From: Nostoc sp. MS1
GTDB lineage: Bacteria > Cyanobacteriota > Cyanobacteriia > Cyanobacteriales > Nostocaceae
Reading direction: 5' to 3'
Assembly (NCBI RefSeq): GCF_019976755.1
Contig: NZ_AP023441.1
Span: forward strand, 3,097,501 to 3,161,500
Length of the DNA stretch: 64,000 nt
This document shows positions 10,062 through 18,839 of the stretch, in pieces (positions within the stretch are counted from its first letter, which is position 1; each line of letters starts with the position of its first letter). The notes under the pieces were generated by a model. That model did no database searches and was not told where the DNA came from. It was given only the letters and a program-made list of their open reading frames with translations. The position numbers and the translations under genes are program-made.

Positions 10062-10120
10062 AAATACTATTGACTATGGACTAATTGACTAATAACTAAT
10101 GACCAATGACTAATAACAAA
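10062..10120. repeat. Heptanucleotide STRR-type repeat tract
   Basis: Units of the type GACTAAT and GACCAAT lie between the convergent kinase and ndhB genes and abut the ndhB terminator hairpin. Confidence 0.75.
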
Positions 10121-10121
10121 A

Positions 10122-10152
10122 TATCCCCGACTTTAAGAAAAAATCGGGGATA
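10122..10152 (-). terminator. Rho-independent-like terminator of ndhB
   Basis: A perfect 9-bp stem (TATCCCCGA / TCGGGGATA, 10122-10130 and 10144-10152) lies 24 bases beyond the ndhB stop. On the minus strand it is followed by TTTTG, a short U tract. It is a likely transcription end for ndhB. Confidence 0.7.
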
Positions 10153-10175
10153 CCAAGTGCAAATCGAATTATAAC

Positions 10176-11738
10176 TTACAAACCTTCTGGTTTCTCAGGA
10201 GGAATAGCACTTACCTGAGTACTTACCACTTTTGTTGGCTGTAAGATAGCGGTATTGGCAACAGAGTTGTTTGCCAGGGTGAAAAGTGGATTGGATAAGA
10301 TGCCGGCGATGGAAGTAGCAATTAAGGTGACTACTAAACCCACTTGCAACGGTCTAAATCCAGGTAAATTCCACTGGATTTCGGGGTAATTCTTGACTAC
10401 CTCGGACATTTCTTGGGGTTCTTTGACTACCATCATCTTGACTACACGAATGTAGTAATAGATGGAGACAACGCTGGTAACTAAGCCTAGTAAGACCATC
10501 CAGTAAAGCCCAGCTTGCCAACCAGCCCAGAACAAGTAAATTTTGCCAAAGAAACCAGCTAGGGGAGGAATACCGCCCAAGGAAAGCAAGGAGATACTCA
10601 AACCTAGTGTGAGGAGTGGATCTTTTTGGTATAACCCAGAGTATTCGGCAATTTGGTCTGTTCCTGTTCGTAGGGAGAACAGAATAATGCAGGTGAAACC
10701 GCACAGGTTCATGAATAGATAAACCAGCAAGTAGAAGATCATGCTGGAATATCCGGCATCAGTACCAGCAATCAAGCCAATCATCACAAACCCAGCTTGG
10801 GCGATGGATGAATAAGCAAGCATCCGTTTCATGCTGGTTTGGGCTAGGGCGACGACGTTACCCAAAATCATACTGAGAACTGCTAAGGCTGTAAAGACAA
10901 ACTTCCATTCTTCAGCAACGTAAGGGAAGACTGTAGTTAACAAGCGAATAGCTAGGGCAAAGCCGGCCGCTTTGGAACCAACGGATAAAAAGGCAATTAC
11001 TGGGGTAGGAGCGCCTTCATATACGTCTGGTGTCCATTGGTGGAAGGGTGCGGCGGAAATTTTAAAGCCAATACCCGCGATGACGAAAACGAGGGCAATC
11101 ACGACACCTAAAGATTGACCAACGTTAGCGGCGATGATGCCGTCAGCGATCGCACTCAGTTGGGTTTGTCCACCTGATAAACCGTATAAAAGTGACACGC
11201 CATACAGAAATACTGCTGTGCTAGAAGCTCCAATCAACAAGTATTTCAGCGCCGCCTCATTAGAACGGGGGTCACGCTTGGTATAACCTGTTAACAGATA
11301 GGAGGAGATACTCAGGGTTTCTAGGGAGATGAAAATCATTACCAACTCACTAGCACCGGAGAGGAACATCCCACCCAAGGTAGCGGTTAACAAAATGGCG
11401 GTGAACTCCGCTAAAGGAGTACCACTTTGTTCTACATAGCGGATTGACATCAGTATTGTAATGACGGCAGATAAGGCAATGATGCCGCGAAAGACTATGC
11501 TGAGGTCATCACTACTAAAGCCACCACTAAAAGCGATGGGATTTACAGCATCCCATTGGAAATACAGGGCTACAACCGCCGATAGTAACCCGGCGATCGC
11601 CAGATATCCAATCCAGCGCGAGGATGTACGCCCTAAAATCAAATCAGAAATCAAAACCCCCATGAGAGTAAGAATGACAATACTCTCTGGCAAAATTGTT
11701 CCAGCATTTAATTGTGCTGCAAGATTAGCAAAATCCAT
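10176..11738 (-). CDS. ndhB: NAD(P)H-quinone oxidoreductase subunit 2 (NdhB)
   Basis: This is the membrane subunit of the cyanobacterial NDH-1 complex, which takes part in thylakoid respiration, photosystem I cyclic electron flow and CO2 uptake. The 520-residue product matches the family length and consists of about 14 hydrophobic helices. Proton-channel features typical of the antiporter-like subunits are visible, including the conserved FHQWTPDVYEGAPTPV segment and a downstream conserved stretch ending SMKRMLAYSSIAQAGF. The soluble-looking C-terminal tail ends in PPEKPEGL. It stands alone, as cyanobacterial ndhB usually does, and ends in a hairpin terminator. Confidence 0.97.
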   Translation of the reverse strand: MDFANLAAQLNAGTILPESIVILTLMGVLISDLILGRTSSRWIGYLAIAGLLSAVVALYFQWDAVNPIAFSGGFSSDDLSIVFRGIIALSAVITILMSIRYVEQSGTPLAEFTAILLTATLGGMFLSGASELVMIFISLETLSISSYLLTGYTKRDPRSNEAALKYLLIGASSTAVFLYGVSLLYGLSGGQTQLSAIADGIIAANVGQSLGVVIALVFVIAGIGFKISAAPFHQWTPDVYEGAPTPVIAFLSVGSKAAGFALAIRLLTTVFPYVAEEWKFVFTALAVLSMILGNVVALAQTSMKRMLAYSSIAQAGFVMIGLIAGTDAGYSSMIFYLLVYLFMNLCGFTCIILFSLRTGTDQIAEYSGLYQKDPLLTLGLSISLLSLGGIPPLAGFFGKIYLFWAGWQAGLYWMVLLGLVTSVVSIYYYIRVVKMMVVKEPQEMSEVVKNYPEIQWNLPGFRPLQVGLVVTLIATSIAGILSNPLFTLANNSVANTAILQPTKVVSTQVSAIPPEKPEGL

Positions 11739-12165
11739 GAGATATATAGGTTTTGGCGATTAGAAATCAAGGCTCACTTTAGTTCATTCTATCCATTGTC
11801 TTTGACCAAAGTTGCATTTATCTTTTTAGCTTTTTATTTATGCTCACTTTCGGCTCAAAACCGCTCACTAGGAGCGTGGTAGCTTTTGGTGACGCACCCT
11901 CACTATACATACCATTAGATGATTTTATGCTGAAATGTAATATTTCTAGCTTGAGAGCCGATTAAAAAAACATTAGCCTACGGCAATGCGCAGGCTAATT
12001 AGGAAACAAGTGTAACTTTAAACTAAAAACAGATAGCGATCGCTATTATCAAATTTTTTATGACGCTGATAAGCAAAAAAAAATTTTGCTTGACAGCTAA
12101 AGTTACATAATTTTGCAACTTCGTAAATTTTTAATACAGCATAGCGTTGTTGGCATTTAGCGATG
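11739..12165. other. 427-base gap upstream of ndhB
   Basis: No gene is seen. The right part holds the terminator of the response-regulator gene (11972-11999). The ndhB-proximal half presumably carries the ndhB promoter and leader, but I see no convincing promoter hexamers. Bases 11850-11900 contain a GC-richer stretch (CGCTCACTAGGAGCG) of repeat appearance. Confidence 0.5.
11972..11999 (-). terminator. Rho-independent terminator of the response-regulator gene
   Basis: A perfect 8-bp stem (ATTAGCCT / AGGCTAAT) with a 12-base loop is followed on the minus strand by seven T residues. It lies 167 bases beyond the stop of the response-regulator gene at 12166-12822, the only minus-strand gene that could feed it. 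Confidence 0.8.
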
Positions 12166-12822
12166 CTACTTAACTTTTTGCTTAATAAAAGTGACCACTT
12201 GTGCCAGTTGTTTCTTCAAGCCTTCGATTTCTGCCTGCATTTTGGCAACTTTCTCATTAAGTGCTTGAATTTCTGCTGCTGTCGCGGCGTTTGTTTCCCC
12301 AGTGGCTACTGTAGTCGGTACAGCAATTGTGGGTGCAGCAACCGCAGGTGGAGCAATAGTTGCTACCCCACCACTGTTAACAGCAGCAGTGGCTACATTA
12401 CCATTCTTAGCAGTAGCACCAACTCCTACTAACTCCTGACGCGACAACTTAGCCTTAGTCATTGCTGTCTTAATCGCATTGATTAGCTGTTTCTGATCAA
12501 AAGGCTTACCCAGAAATTCAAAGTATTCAAAAGGTTCGGTAATTTTTTCCGTCACCTCTTCCTTCCGACCAGACATAATAACTAAAGGAATCTTTCTCAG
12601 TTCTGGATTAGCTTGAACTTGTTGAAATACCTCCCAACCGCTCAATTTAGGCAAGAGAAAATCCAACATGATCAAGCTCAGTTTTTCTTGCTTGATGAGA
12701 TTAATCCCTTCCAAACCGTCCTTAGCTTCTAATACTTCAAAATTGCCAGGAGGCAACATTTCCCGTACTTTGACCCTGACTACGGTAGTGTCATCGATAA
12801 CTAGAATTTTGTTACTTGCCAC
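12166..12822 (-). CDS. Response regulator with low-complexity linker and C-terminal coiled coil
   Basis: The receiver domain covers residues 1-120 (ILVIDD at the N-terminus, acceptor Asp54 in LIMLDFLLPKLSG, conserved Lys in FLGKPF). A linker of roughly 65 residues rich in Ala, Val and Thr follows, and the protein ends in a heptad-like coiled coil (about 183-215). No DNA-binding or enzymatic output domain is visible, so the output is probably protein-protein interaction or oligomerisation through the coiled coil. The gene is monocistronic with its own terminator. No cognate kinase is adjacent, although several orphan kinases lie nearby. Confidence 0.88.
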   Translation of the reverse strand: MASNKILVIDDTTVVRVKVREMLPPGNFEVLEAKDGLEGINLIKQEKLSLIMLDFLLPKLSGWEVFQQVQANPELRKIPLVIMSGRKEEVTEKITEPFEYFEFLGKPFDQKQLINAIKTAMTKAKLSRQELVGVGATAKNGNVATAAVNSGGVATIAPPAVAAPTIAVPTTVATGETNAATAAEIQALNEKVAKMQAEIEGLKKQLAQVVTFIKQKVK

Positions 12823-12942
12823 AACTGATTACTCTAAAAGAATATTTAAGTTTAAATAGCGGCTACGCCGAATGACCGTGAGAATGCTCCCACTATATCC
12901 AACAATGTTATTGATTGGGGGATAGTATATTTCGGTATAAAT

Positions 12943-13008
12943 GTTAGTTGTCATTGGTCATTAGTCATTAGTCATTGGTCATTCGTCCATCGTCAACAGT
13001 CAACAGTA
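12943..13008. repeat. Heptanucleotide STRR-type repeat tract
   Basis: Units of GTCATTA, GTCATTG and GTCAACA lie in the divergent gap between the response regulator and lipA. A short GGCTACGCC palindrome lies at 12861-12869. Confidence 0.75.
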
Positions 13009-13096
13009 TTTTCCCTAGCACCCCTAGAACTGTCAGAGTATCGCCAGCTACTATTACAAGTGATATTTATTTTTATCTTCATTAAACTATCGACCT

Positions 13097-13999
13097 ATGA
13101 CTTCTTCTCAACCTGCTCAGTTTAAGTCGGAAATTACGGCGATGCCTAGTTGGTTACGCCGTCCTATTGGTAAAGCCAGTGAACTCTCGACAGTACAGCG
13201 CATTATTAAGCAGCGCCAAATTCATACAATTTGCGAGGAAGGTCGCTGTCCGAATCGGGGTGAGTGCTATTCCCAAAAAACGGCTACATTCCTACTTATG
13301 GGGCCGACTTGCACCCGTGCTTGTGCTTTTTGTCAAGTCGATAAGGGTCATGCACCAATGCCAATTGACCCAGAGGAAGCCCAGAAGGTAGCAGAATCAG
13401 TCCAGCTTTTGGGGCTGCGCTACGTGGTAATTACCTCCGTCGCCCGTGATGACTTGCCAGACCAAGGCGCAAGCCATTTTGTCAAAACAATGGAGGCAAT
13501 CCGCCAGTTAAATCCAGGTACACAAATTGAAGTGCTGACACCCGATTTCTGGGGCGGTACAGGCGCAGGAGAGGCAGGACAGCGCCAACGCATCGAAATG
13601 ATTGTTAAAGCCGAACCAGCCTGCTTTAACCACAATATTGAGACAGTACGTCGCTCAACTGGGCGAGTGCGTCGGGGAGCTAAATACGATCGCTCACTCA
13701 ACGTTTTGTCCCTAGTCAAAGAAATCAATCCCCAAATTCCTACAAAATCAGGCTTAATGGTGGGACATGGGGAAACTGTGGACGAACTTATCGAAGCGAT
13801 GAAGGATTTAAGAATGGTAGGGTGCGATCGCCTCACCATCGGTCAGTATATGCGCCCATCCCTAGAACATCTCCCAGTCCAAAAATATTGGACACCAGAA
13901 GAATTTGACCAACTAGGCACAATAGCCAAAGAAATGGGCTTCAGCCATGTCCGTTCCGGGCCACTGGTGCGGAGTTCCTATCACGCTGGGGAGGAGTAA
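13097..13999 (+). CDS. lipA: Lipoyl synthase (LipA)
   Basis: This is a radical-SAM enzyme that inserts two sulfur atoms into protein-bound octanoyl groups to make lipoyl cofactors for 2-oxoacid dehydrogenases and the glycine cleavage system. Both cluster motifs are present: the auxiliary-cluster cysteines Cys46, Cys51 and Cys57 (CEEGRCPNRGEC) and the radical-SAM triad Cys72, Cys76 and Cys79 (CTRACAFC). The C-terminal RSSYHA holds the serine that ligates the auxiliary cluster. The 300-residue length is normal. No lipB is adjacent. Cyanobacteria often carry two lipA copies, so this may be one of a pair. Confidence 0.97.
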   Translation: MTSSQPAQFKSEITAMPSWLRRPIGKASELSTVQRIIKQRQIHTICEEGRCPNRGECYSQKTATFLLMGPTCTRACAFCQVDKGHAPMPIDPEEAQKVAESVQLLGLRYVVITSVARDDLPDQGASHFVKTMEAIRQLNPGTQIEVLTPDFWGGTGAGEAGQRQRIEMIVKAEPACFNHNIETVRRSTGRVRRGAKYDRSLNVLSLVKEINPQIPTKSGLMVGHGETVDELIEAMKDLRMVGCDRLTIGQYMRPSLEHLPVQKYWTPEEFDQLGTIAKEMGFSHVRSGPLVRSSYHAGEE

Positions 14000-14098
14000 G
14001 GCAAGAGGCAGGAGGTAGGAGGTAGGAGATAGAAAAAAATCCTATGGACTATGGACTATGGACTGTTGACTATGGACTAATGACCAATGACCAATGAC
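14000..14098. repeat. GGAGGCA-type and heptanucleotide repeats
   Basis: Just after the lipA stop come units of AGGAGGT/AGGAGGC type, then GGACTAT and GACCAAT heptamers. The first type is the one found inside the metalloprotease gene at 25275. Confidence 0.75.
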
Positions 14099-14196
14099 AA
14101 ATTTGCTAATTCTCACAAATATTTTTAAAGAATTTTGATATTTTGTCCTTCTGTTTGGTATTTCTGAAAAAGTCATGACATAAGGAGAACCGATTT

Positions 14197-14331
14197 ATGG
14201 CTAAAGCAAAAGCTCCCGCAGTTCCCGATACCGGAGCAAAACCACCCTATACTTTTCGTACAGGCTGGGCTTTGTTACTACTGGCTGTTAACTTCCTAGT
14301 AGCCGCTTACTACTTCCACATTATTGAGTAG
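14197..14331 (+). CDS. psaX: Photosystem I subunit PsaX (4.8 kDa)
   Basis: This 44-residue protein is too short for routine ORF calls. It starts MAKAKAPAVPDTGAKPPYTF, has one transmembrane helix (WALLLLAVNFLVAAYYF) and ends HIIE. It matches the small peripheral PsaX subunit of photosystem I known from Nostoc/Anabaena relatives and Thermosynechococcus, which binds chlorophyll at the edge of the PSI monomer in the thylakoid membrane. An AAGGAG ribosome-binding site lies 9 bases upstream of the ATG. It stands alone between repeat tracts, so it is probably monocistronic. Confidence 0.95.
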   Translation: MAKAKAPAVPDTGAKPPYTFRTGWALLLLAVNFLVAAYYFHIIE

Positions 14332-14353
14332 TTAAATTGGGGAGTAGGTGTGT

Positions 14354-14422
14354 CAGTTAACAGTCAACAGTTATCAGTGAACAAAACCTGATAACTGATA
14401 ACTGATAACTGATAACTGATTG
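14354..14422. repeat. Tandem TGATAACT octamers and related repeats
   Basis: At least four consecutive TGATAACT units follow AGTCAACAGT-type units downstream of psaX. They are perfectly periodic and lie between convergent genes. Confidence 0.8.
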
Positions 14423-14457
14423 ATTCCCCTGTCACTAGCCAAGTGGAGTGGTGTTGC

Positions 14458-15324
14458 TCACATCGTGCCTTTGAATAAACCTTTGGGACGGATGAGCAGC
14501 ACCAGAATCATGATTAGGAGGGCTACACCTTGTTTGTATTGCGAACCTAAAAAGGGTGTACTCACTTCCTGGGCAATGCCGATAATGAAAGCTGCGGCGA
14601 TCGCGCCGTAGGGGTTGCCAATCCCACCTAAAATTACGGAAGCGAATAGAGGCAAAATCAAAAACCATCCCATATTGGGACGGACGGCTGTAATTAATCC
14701 ATACATACTGCCACCCAATGATGTGACAGTGCCAGCAATTAACCAAGTCCAGAAAATTACTTGCTCTACATCAATTCCAGAAACCTTGGCTAAATCTAAA
14801 TCGTCGGCAACAGCACGCATGGCTTTACCAATTTTGGTATTTTGCAACAGGTAATGCAAAGCGACAATGGATAACACGGCTAAAGCCAACACTAGCAGTT
14901 GATTTTGCGGTACTTTGACACCAAAAATATCCAAAGCTGGGGTAACAGGTAGATCATAGTTTTGGTTTCTACCACCCCAAATCAAAATAATTCCATTACG
15001 CAGGAACAACGCTAGCCCAATTGAGATGATAATAAGAGTAGTGGAATTAGCTTTAATTGAGCGCATCTTCGACCATAACAATGTTTCTGACAGTAACATT
15101 GCGCCTACGGTTCCTGCAACTGCCACTATCATCGATAACCAGATATTCACTCCAAAAGAGTTAACTAACAAAGTCAAATAAGCCCCTAAAGTTAAAAAAT
15201 CACCGTGGGCAAAATTAGACAACCGTAAAATCCCGTAAGTAAGAGTTAGTCCTACAGCTGCAAGAGCAATAATGCTCCCTACAGCAATGCCGTTGACAAT
15301 CAGTTGAATCGTTTGTGTATCCAT
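14458..15324 (-). CDS. LivH-type branched-chain/neutral amino-acid ABC permease, probably NatD
   Basis: This is an inner-membrane permease subunit of a high-affinity amino-acid ABC transporter. The N-terminal NGIAVGSIIALAAVGLTLTY and the following GILRLSNFAHGDF are the signature of the LivH family, and about eight hydrophobic helices fill the 288 residues. In Anabaena the LivH-type subunit of the N-I neutral amino-acid system is NatD, which this may be; the other cyanobacterial LivH homologue, UrtB for urea, is longer. The partner subunits (LivM, LivF, LivG and the binding protein) are not adjacent, as expected for the scattered nat genes. Confidence 0.9.
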   Translation of the reverse strand: MDTQTIQLIVNGIAVGSIIALAAVGLTLTYGILRLSNFAHGDFLTLGAYLTLLVNSFGVNIWLSMIVAVAGTVGAMLLSETLLWSKMRSIKANSTTLIIISIGLALFLRNGIILIWGGRNQNYDLPVTPALDIFGVKVPQNQLLVLALAVLSIVALHYLLQNTKIGKAMRAVADDLDLAKVSGIDVEQVIFWTWLIAGTVTSLGGSMYGLITAVRPNMGWFLILPLFASVILGGIGNPYGAIAAAFIIGIAQEVSTPFLGSQYKQGVALLIMILVLLIRPKGLFKGTM

Positions 15325-15519
15325 ATTTTTTGTTAGTTAAATTAAGCTAACCTATAGTAATTTTGGGAGGGTAAGTGACGATAAAAAATTCGTTTTACTT
15401 AGTCAGCATCGAGCTTAGAAAGTTACGATTTATCGACAAAAAAAAATTGTGAGCTAATATACATAGAAATGTTGTGGCATTTTTCGTAAAACTCCAGTTA
15501 TTAAACGGTCTAGTTGACC

Positions 15520-17331
15520 ATGCAGCAGTATTCAAGCTTACCAGAACACAACTCAAAGATAGAGGCATCGCCAGTGTTGGCAACGAGTCAGCAGTTGCGG
15601 GCTGAGTTATGGCTGGAACGCAGCTTGAACCAGCTACAAAGCCGCCTGAGCGATCGCCTACAGTCTGCATTTAACACCGTTCAGCCAATCACGCAAGCGG
15701 ATATTTTCCAAACTGTGGTGAATGAACTCGATCTGGCTTTGAACAATAGCAGCACGGGTTTGCCACAGTGTGCCGTGGCTATTGCTTTATGTCAACCGCA
15801 AACGGCAGCTGGTAAAGTTTACTATATTTCTCGTTCCCTATCTCTTAGCTCTCAATCTCTACTTTTAGAAGAAATCCCCAACAAAGAGAAAAAATTGCGG
15901 TTGCAACTGCACCAAGTCATTAAACTTCAAGATTTACAGAAACTAGAAAAGCAACAACAGCCACAAGCTTGGCGATTAACAGATGATTCTGGTGATGTGA
16001 TTGGGTGGTTACTCTTGGTAACAGAAAACCTTAAGCTTCATGACACAACATTTACTACATCACATCCGCAAATTAATATACAATTAATGGAGCGAGCAGC
16101 CGAGCAATGTGTCAAAGTGCTGTCTCACCTCAAGCAGATACAATCTTTGCAGCAACAGTCGGAAAACTTAGATATTACTAATCAGGAACTAGAGCGGACT
16201 AATCAACTAAAAAACCAATTCTTGGCGAATACAAGTCACGAAATTCGCACTCCTCTAAGTTCAATTATTGGATTCACTCACTTACTTTTAGCCCAAGGCT
16301 ACGACCCAACAAGAGAACGCCATCACGAGTATCTAAATATTATTCAATCCAGTGGTAAGCATCTGTTGGCTTTAATTAACGATATTTTGGATCTCTCCAA
16401 AATTGAAGCTAATCAGTTAGAAGTGCAGTGGGAAAAAGTAAATGTACCTGAACTTTGTCAAAACGTATTATCACTAGTAAAAGAGAAAGCTGGAAATAAA
16501 GGGTTGAAATTGTCTTTGGAAATAGATCCAAATGCACAAATTTTGATTGCTGACCCTTTACGGCTCAAGCAAATGCTCTTAAATTTACTATTTAATGCAG
16601 TTAAATTTACTAGTCAGGGCTGTGTTGGCTTAAAGGTTAAACTTGAAGATTTATTGATCCACTTTACAGTCTGGGATACTGGTAGTGGCATATCTCCAGA
16701 AAATATTGCTTTATTATTTCAACCTTATTTTCAAATTCCCAATTCTTTAGTTACTCGCAATGAAGGTACTGGCTTGGGGTTAGTAGTAACTCGTAAATTG
16801 GCAGAAATTCACGGCGGTTCAGTAGAAGTAGAATCTGTAGTTAATCATGGTTCTCGTTTTTCGATTATCTTGCCTTTAAAACAGTATGGAGAAGTATTAG
16901 TTGCAGAAGACGATGAGGATAAAGAAGCAAAATCTTCTGAAGATATGATTCCTAGCATTTCCCAAGAAGTCTTATTAGTAGAAGATGATTTACCCAATGG
17001 TGAATTGATCAAAATTCATCTGAGCAAATTAGGATATCAAGTTACTTGGGTAAAAAATGCTGATGAAATGTGGAAGACACTAGCCCAAAAACAGCCAGCA
17101 GTAATTTTAATGGATGTGAGATTGCCAGATGGTAATGGTTTAGATGTAGTTAAGCAATTACGAGAAAAAGCCGAATATCAACAGATTCCTGTAATTGCCC
17201 AAACAGCAATGGCTATGAAAGGCGATCGCTCCATCTGTTTAGCGGCTGGAGCCAATGATTACATTTCCAAACCAATCGATTTAAAACTGTTGGCTAGTCT
17301 GGTGGCTAAGTATAGTTTGAGAAGTGAGTAG
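15520..17331 (+). CDS. Soluble hybrid histidine kinase (GAF-like-HisKA-HATPase-REC)
   Basis: The N-terminal 195 residues show no clear motif but have the length and position of a GAF-like sensor. A short coiled coil leads to the HisKA box FLANTSHEIRTPLSSIIGF with His240, ATPase motifs NAVKFT, DTGSGIS and EGTGLGLVV, an acidic linker, and a C-terminal receiver with acceptor Asp532 (ILMDVRLPDGNG). There is no membrane helix. The ATG at 15520 is preferred to the in-frame TTG six bases upstream. The gene is divergent from the permease at 14458 and has no adjacent response regulator; phosphotransfer may be internal, then to a histidine phosphotransfer protein elsewhere. Confidence 0.9.
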   Translation: MQQYSSLPEHNSKIEASPVLATSQQLRAELWLERSLNQLQSRLSDRLQSAFNTVQPITQADIFQTVVNELDLALNNSSTGLPQCAVAIALCQPQTAAGKVYYISRSLSLSSQSLLLEEIPNKEKKLRLQLHQVIKLQDLQKLEKQQQPQAWRLTDDSGDVIGWLLLVTENLKLHDTTFTTSHPQINIQLMERAAEQCVKVLSHLKQIQSLQQQSENLDITNQELERTNQLKNQFLANTSHEIRTPLSSIIGFTHLLLAQGYDPTRERHHEYLNIIQSSGKHLLALINDILDLSKIEANQLEVQWEKVNVPELCQNVLSLVKEKAGNKGLKLSLEIDPNAQILIADPLRLKQMLLNLLFNAVKFTSQGCVGLKVKLEDLLIHFTVWDTGSGISPENIALLFQPYFQIPNSLVTRNEGTGLGLVVTRKLAEIHGGSVEVESVVNHGSRFSIILPLKQYGEVLVAEDDEDKEAKSSEDMIPSISQEVLLVEDDLPNGELIKIHLSKLGYQVTWVKNADEMWKTLAQKQPAVILMDVRLPDGNGLDVVKQLREKAEYQQIPVIAQTAMAMKGDRSICLAAGANDYISKPIDLKLLASLVAKYSLRSE

Positions 17332-17337
17332 GGGAAG

Positions 17338-17428
17338 TGGGGGAAGATGAGGGAGAGGGAGGAGAATAACTTTTGACTGTGGACTTATAGACCAATGACC
17401 AATGACCAATGACCAATGACCAATGACT
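17338..17428. repeat. GGGGAAG/GAGGGAG tract and five CAATGAC heptamers
   Basis: A purine-rich stretch is followed by at least five tandem GACCAAT units between the hybrid kinase and larE. Confidence 0.8.
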
Positions 17429-17462
17429 ACAATATATAGGTTGTGGCAGCAATTGGGAAATT

Positions 17463-18296
17463 ATGTTGACTGAAAAACTTGAGCAATTAAAAGCTTTATT
17501 TGCAGAAATGGGACAGGCTTTGATTGCTTATTCTGGGGGTGTGGACAGCACTTTGGTAGCGAAGATTGCTTATGATGTGTTGGGCGATCGCGCTTTGGCT
17601 GTGACTGCGGTTTCGCCTTCGTTGTTACCAGAGGAACTGGAAGACGCAAAAATTCAAGCAGCAACGATTGGTATCACTCATAAAATTGTCCAAACTCACG
17701 AAATGGACAACCCCAATTACACATCAAACCCCGTGAACCGTTGCTATTTCTGCAAAAGCGAATTACACGATACCTTAAAACCCTTGGCGTTAGAAATGGG
17801 GTATCCTTACGTAGTAGATGGGGTAAACGCTGATGATTTACACGATTATCGTCCGGGGATTCAAGCAGCAAAAGAAAGAGGAGCGCGATCGCCTTTAGCA
17901 GAAGTTGGCGTTACTAAGCCAGAAGTAAGACAACTCTCCCATCAATTAGGCTTACCTTGGTGGGAAAAACCAGCACAACCTTGTCTTAGTTCCCGCTTTC
18001 CCTACGGTGAAGAAATTACCATCGCCAAATTACAAAGGGTAGGTAGAGCCGAAATTTATCTGAGGAAATTAGGTTGGCAAAATCTGCGCGTCCGTTCCGA
18101 AGGTGACACAGCACGCATTGAATTACCACCAGAAAAAATCAAAGATTTTGTCCTCACAACAGATTTACAGTCTATAGTTAACGCATTTCAAGAGTTTGGA
18201 TTTCTCTACGCCACCCTAGACTTAGAAGGTTATCGTAGTGGCAAATTAAACCAAGTCTTATCAATTCAAAATTCAAAATACTCTACGAGAAGCTAA
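17463..18296 (+). CDS. larE: LarE-like ATP-dependent sacrificial sulfur transferase
   Basis: This is a PP-loop ATPase of the LarE family, which in lactate racemase maturation donates sulfur to the nickel-pincer nucleotide precursor. The PP-loop SGGVDS lies near residue 24. Cys174 in PCLSSRFPYG corresponds to the sacrificial cysteine position of LarE. A CYFC pair (Cys94/Cys97) is also present and could bind metal. No larA, larB or larC is in the window, so the substrate may be another sulfur-requiring cofactor. The last ten residues (IQNSKYSTRS) are encoded by a TTCAAAAT-type intergenic repeat and look like a recent C-terminal extension. Confidence 0.9.
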   Translation: MLTEKLEQLKALFAEMGQALIAYSGGVDSTLVAKIAYDVLGDRALAVTAVSPSLLPEELEDAKIQAATIGITHKIVQTHEMDNPNYTSNPVNRCYFCKSELHDTLKPLALEMGYPYVVDGVNADDLHDYRPGIQAAKERGARSPLAEVGVTKPEVRQLSHQLGLPWWEKPAQPCLSSRFPYGEEITIAKLQRVGRAEIYLRKLGWQNLRVRSEGDTARIELPPEKIKDFVLTTDLQSIVNAFQEFGFLYATLDLEGYRSGKLNQVLSIQNSKYSTRS

Positions 18297-18339
18297 AGCT
18301 ACAAAATTCAAAATGAAATAACTTCAGGTAACTAGAAAA

Positions 18340-18432
18340 GTAGAAAAAAATACTATGGACTGTTGACTATGGACTAATGACTGATGACTAATGACTGATG
18401 ACTAATGACTGATGACTAATGACCAATGACTA
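18340..18432. repeat. Heptanucleotide STRR-type repeat tract
   Basis: Alternating TGACTAA and TGACTGA units make one of the most regular tracts in the window. They lie between the convergent larE and DUF4864 genes. Confidence 0.85.
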
Positions 18433-18792
18433 AAAATTCTCCGCTTCCACCGACACAAGAATACAACCATTGATTCTCCAGCTATCATCCAGTTGTTTCT
18501 CCATAAAATATAAAGCTCTTAGGGGAACACCATCAGGCGATAAAAGCAACACTGGCTGGGTGATATTGTCCTGGATGGTGGTAACTTTCTCAAAGAATAC
18601 TGAGCGAGGACGGTAGACAGCCGGGTAACTCATGCTTACCATCCGCAAGAAATTGTCTGGGTTTTGAAACTGCTCTTGAATAGCTGGAGTTGCACAAGCA
18701 AAAGCATCAAGAGCATCATCTTGTTGAAAGGCTGCCAATTGTTTTTCAATCACAGACCTAATAGTAATAAAATCTTGCTCGGTAACTTCCAT
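18430..18792 (-). CDS. DUF4864 domain protein
   Basis: This is a 120-residue soluble protein with the features of the DUF4864 family: an N-terminal helix (ITIRSVIEKQLAAFQQDDA), FACATPAIQEQF, a conserved RMVSMSYPAVYRP and a C-terminal half that resembles an NTF2-like sheet. No biochemical function is established for this family. No signal peptide is seen. It lies 47 bases after the start side of the SGNH hydrolase gene's terminus on the same strand and may be its upstream... downstream neighbour in the same direction, but repeats separate the two genes, so co-transcription is uncertain. Confidence 0.8.
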   Translation of the reverse strand: MEVTEQDFITIRSVIEKQLAAFQQDDALDAFACATPAIQEQFQNPDNFLRMVSMSYPAVYRPRSVFFEKVTTIQDNITQPVLLLSPDGVPLRALYFMEKQLDDSWRINGCILVSVEAENF

Positions 18793-18839
18793 AAATATAT
18801 AGATTAGGCTAGTTTTGGTGAACAGTTAAAAGTCAACAG

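Noticed and set aside
18340..18432. Regular heptamers considered as a CRISPR array
   Set aside because: Units are only seven bases with no spacers; they are STRR repeats, and no cas gene is present.
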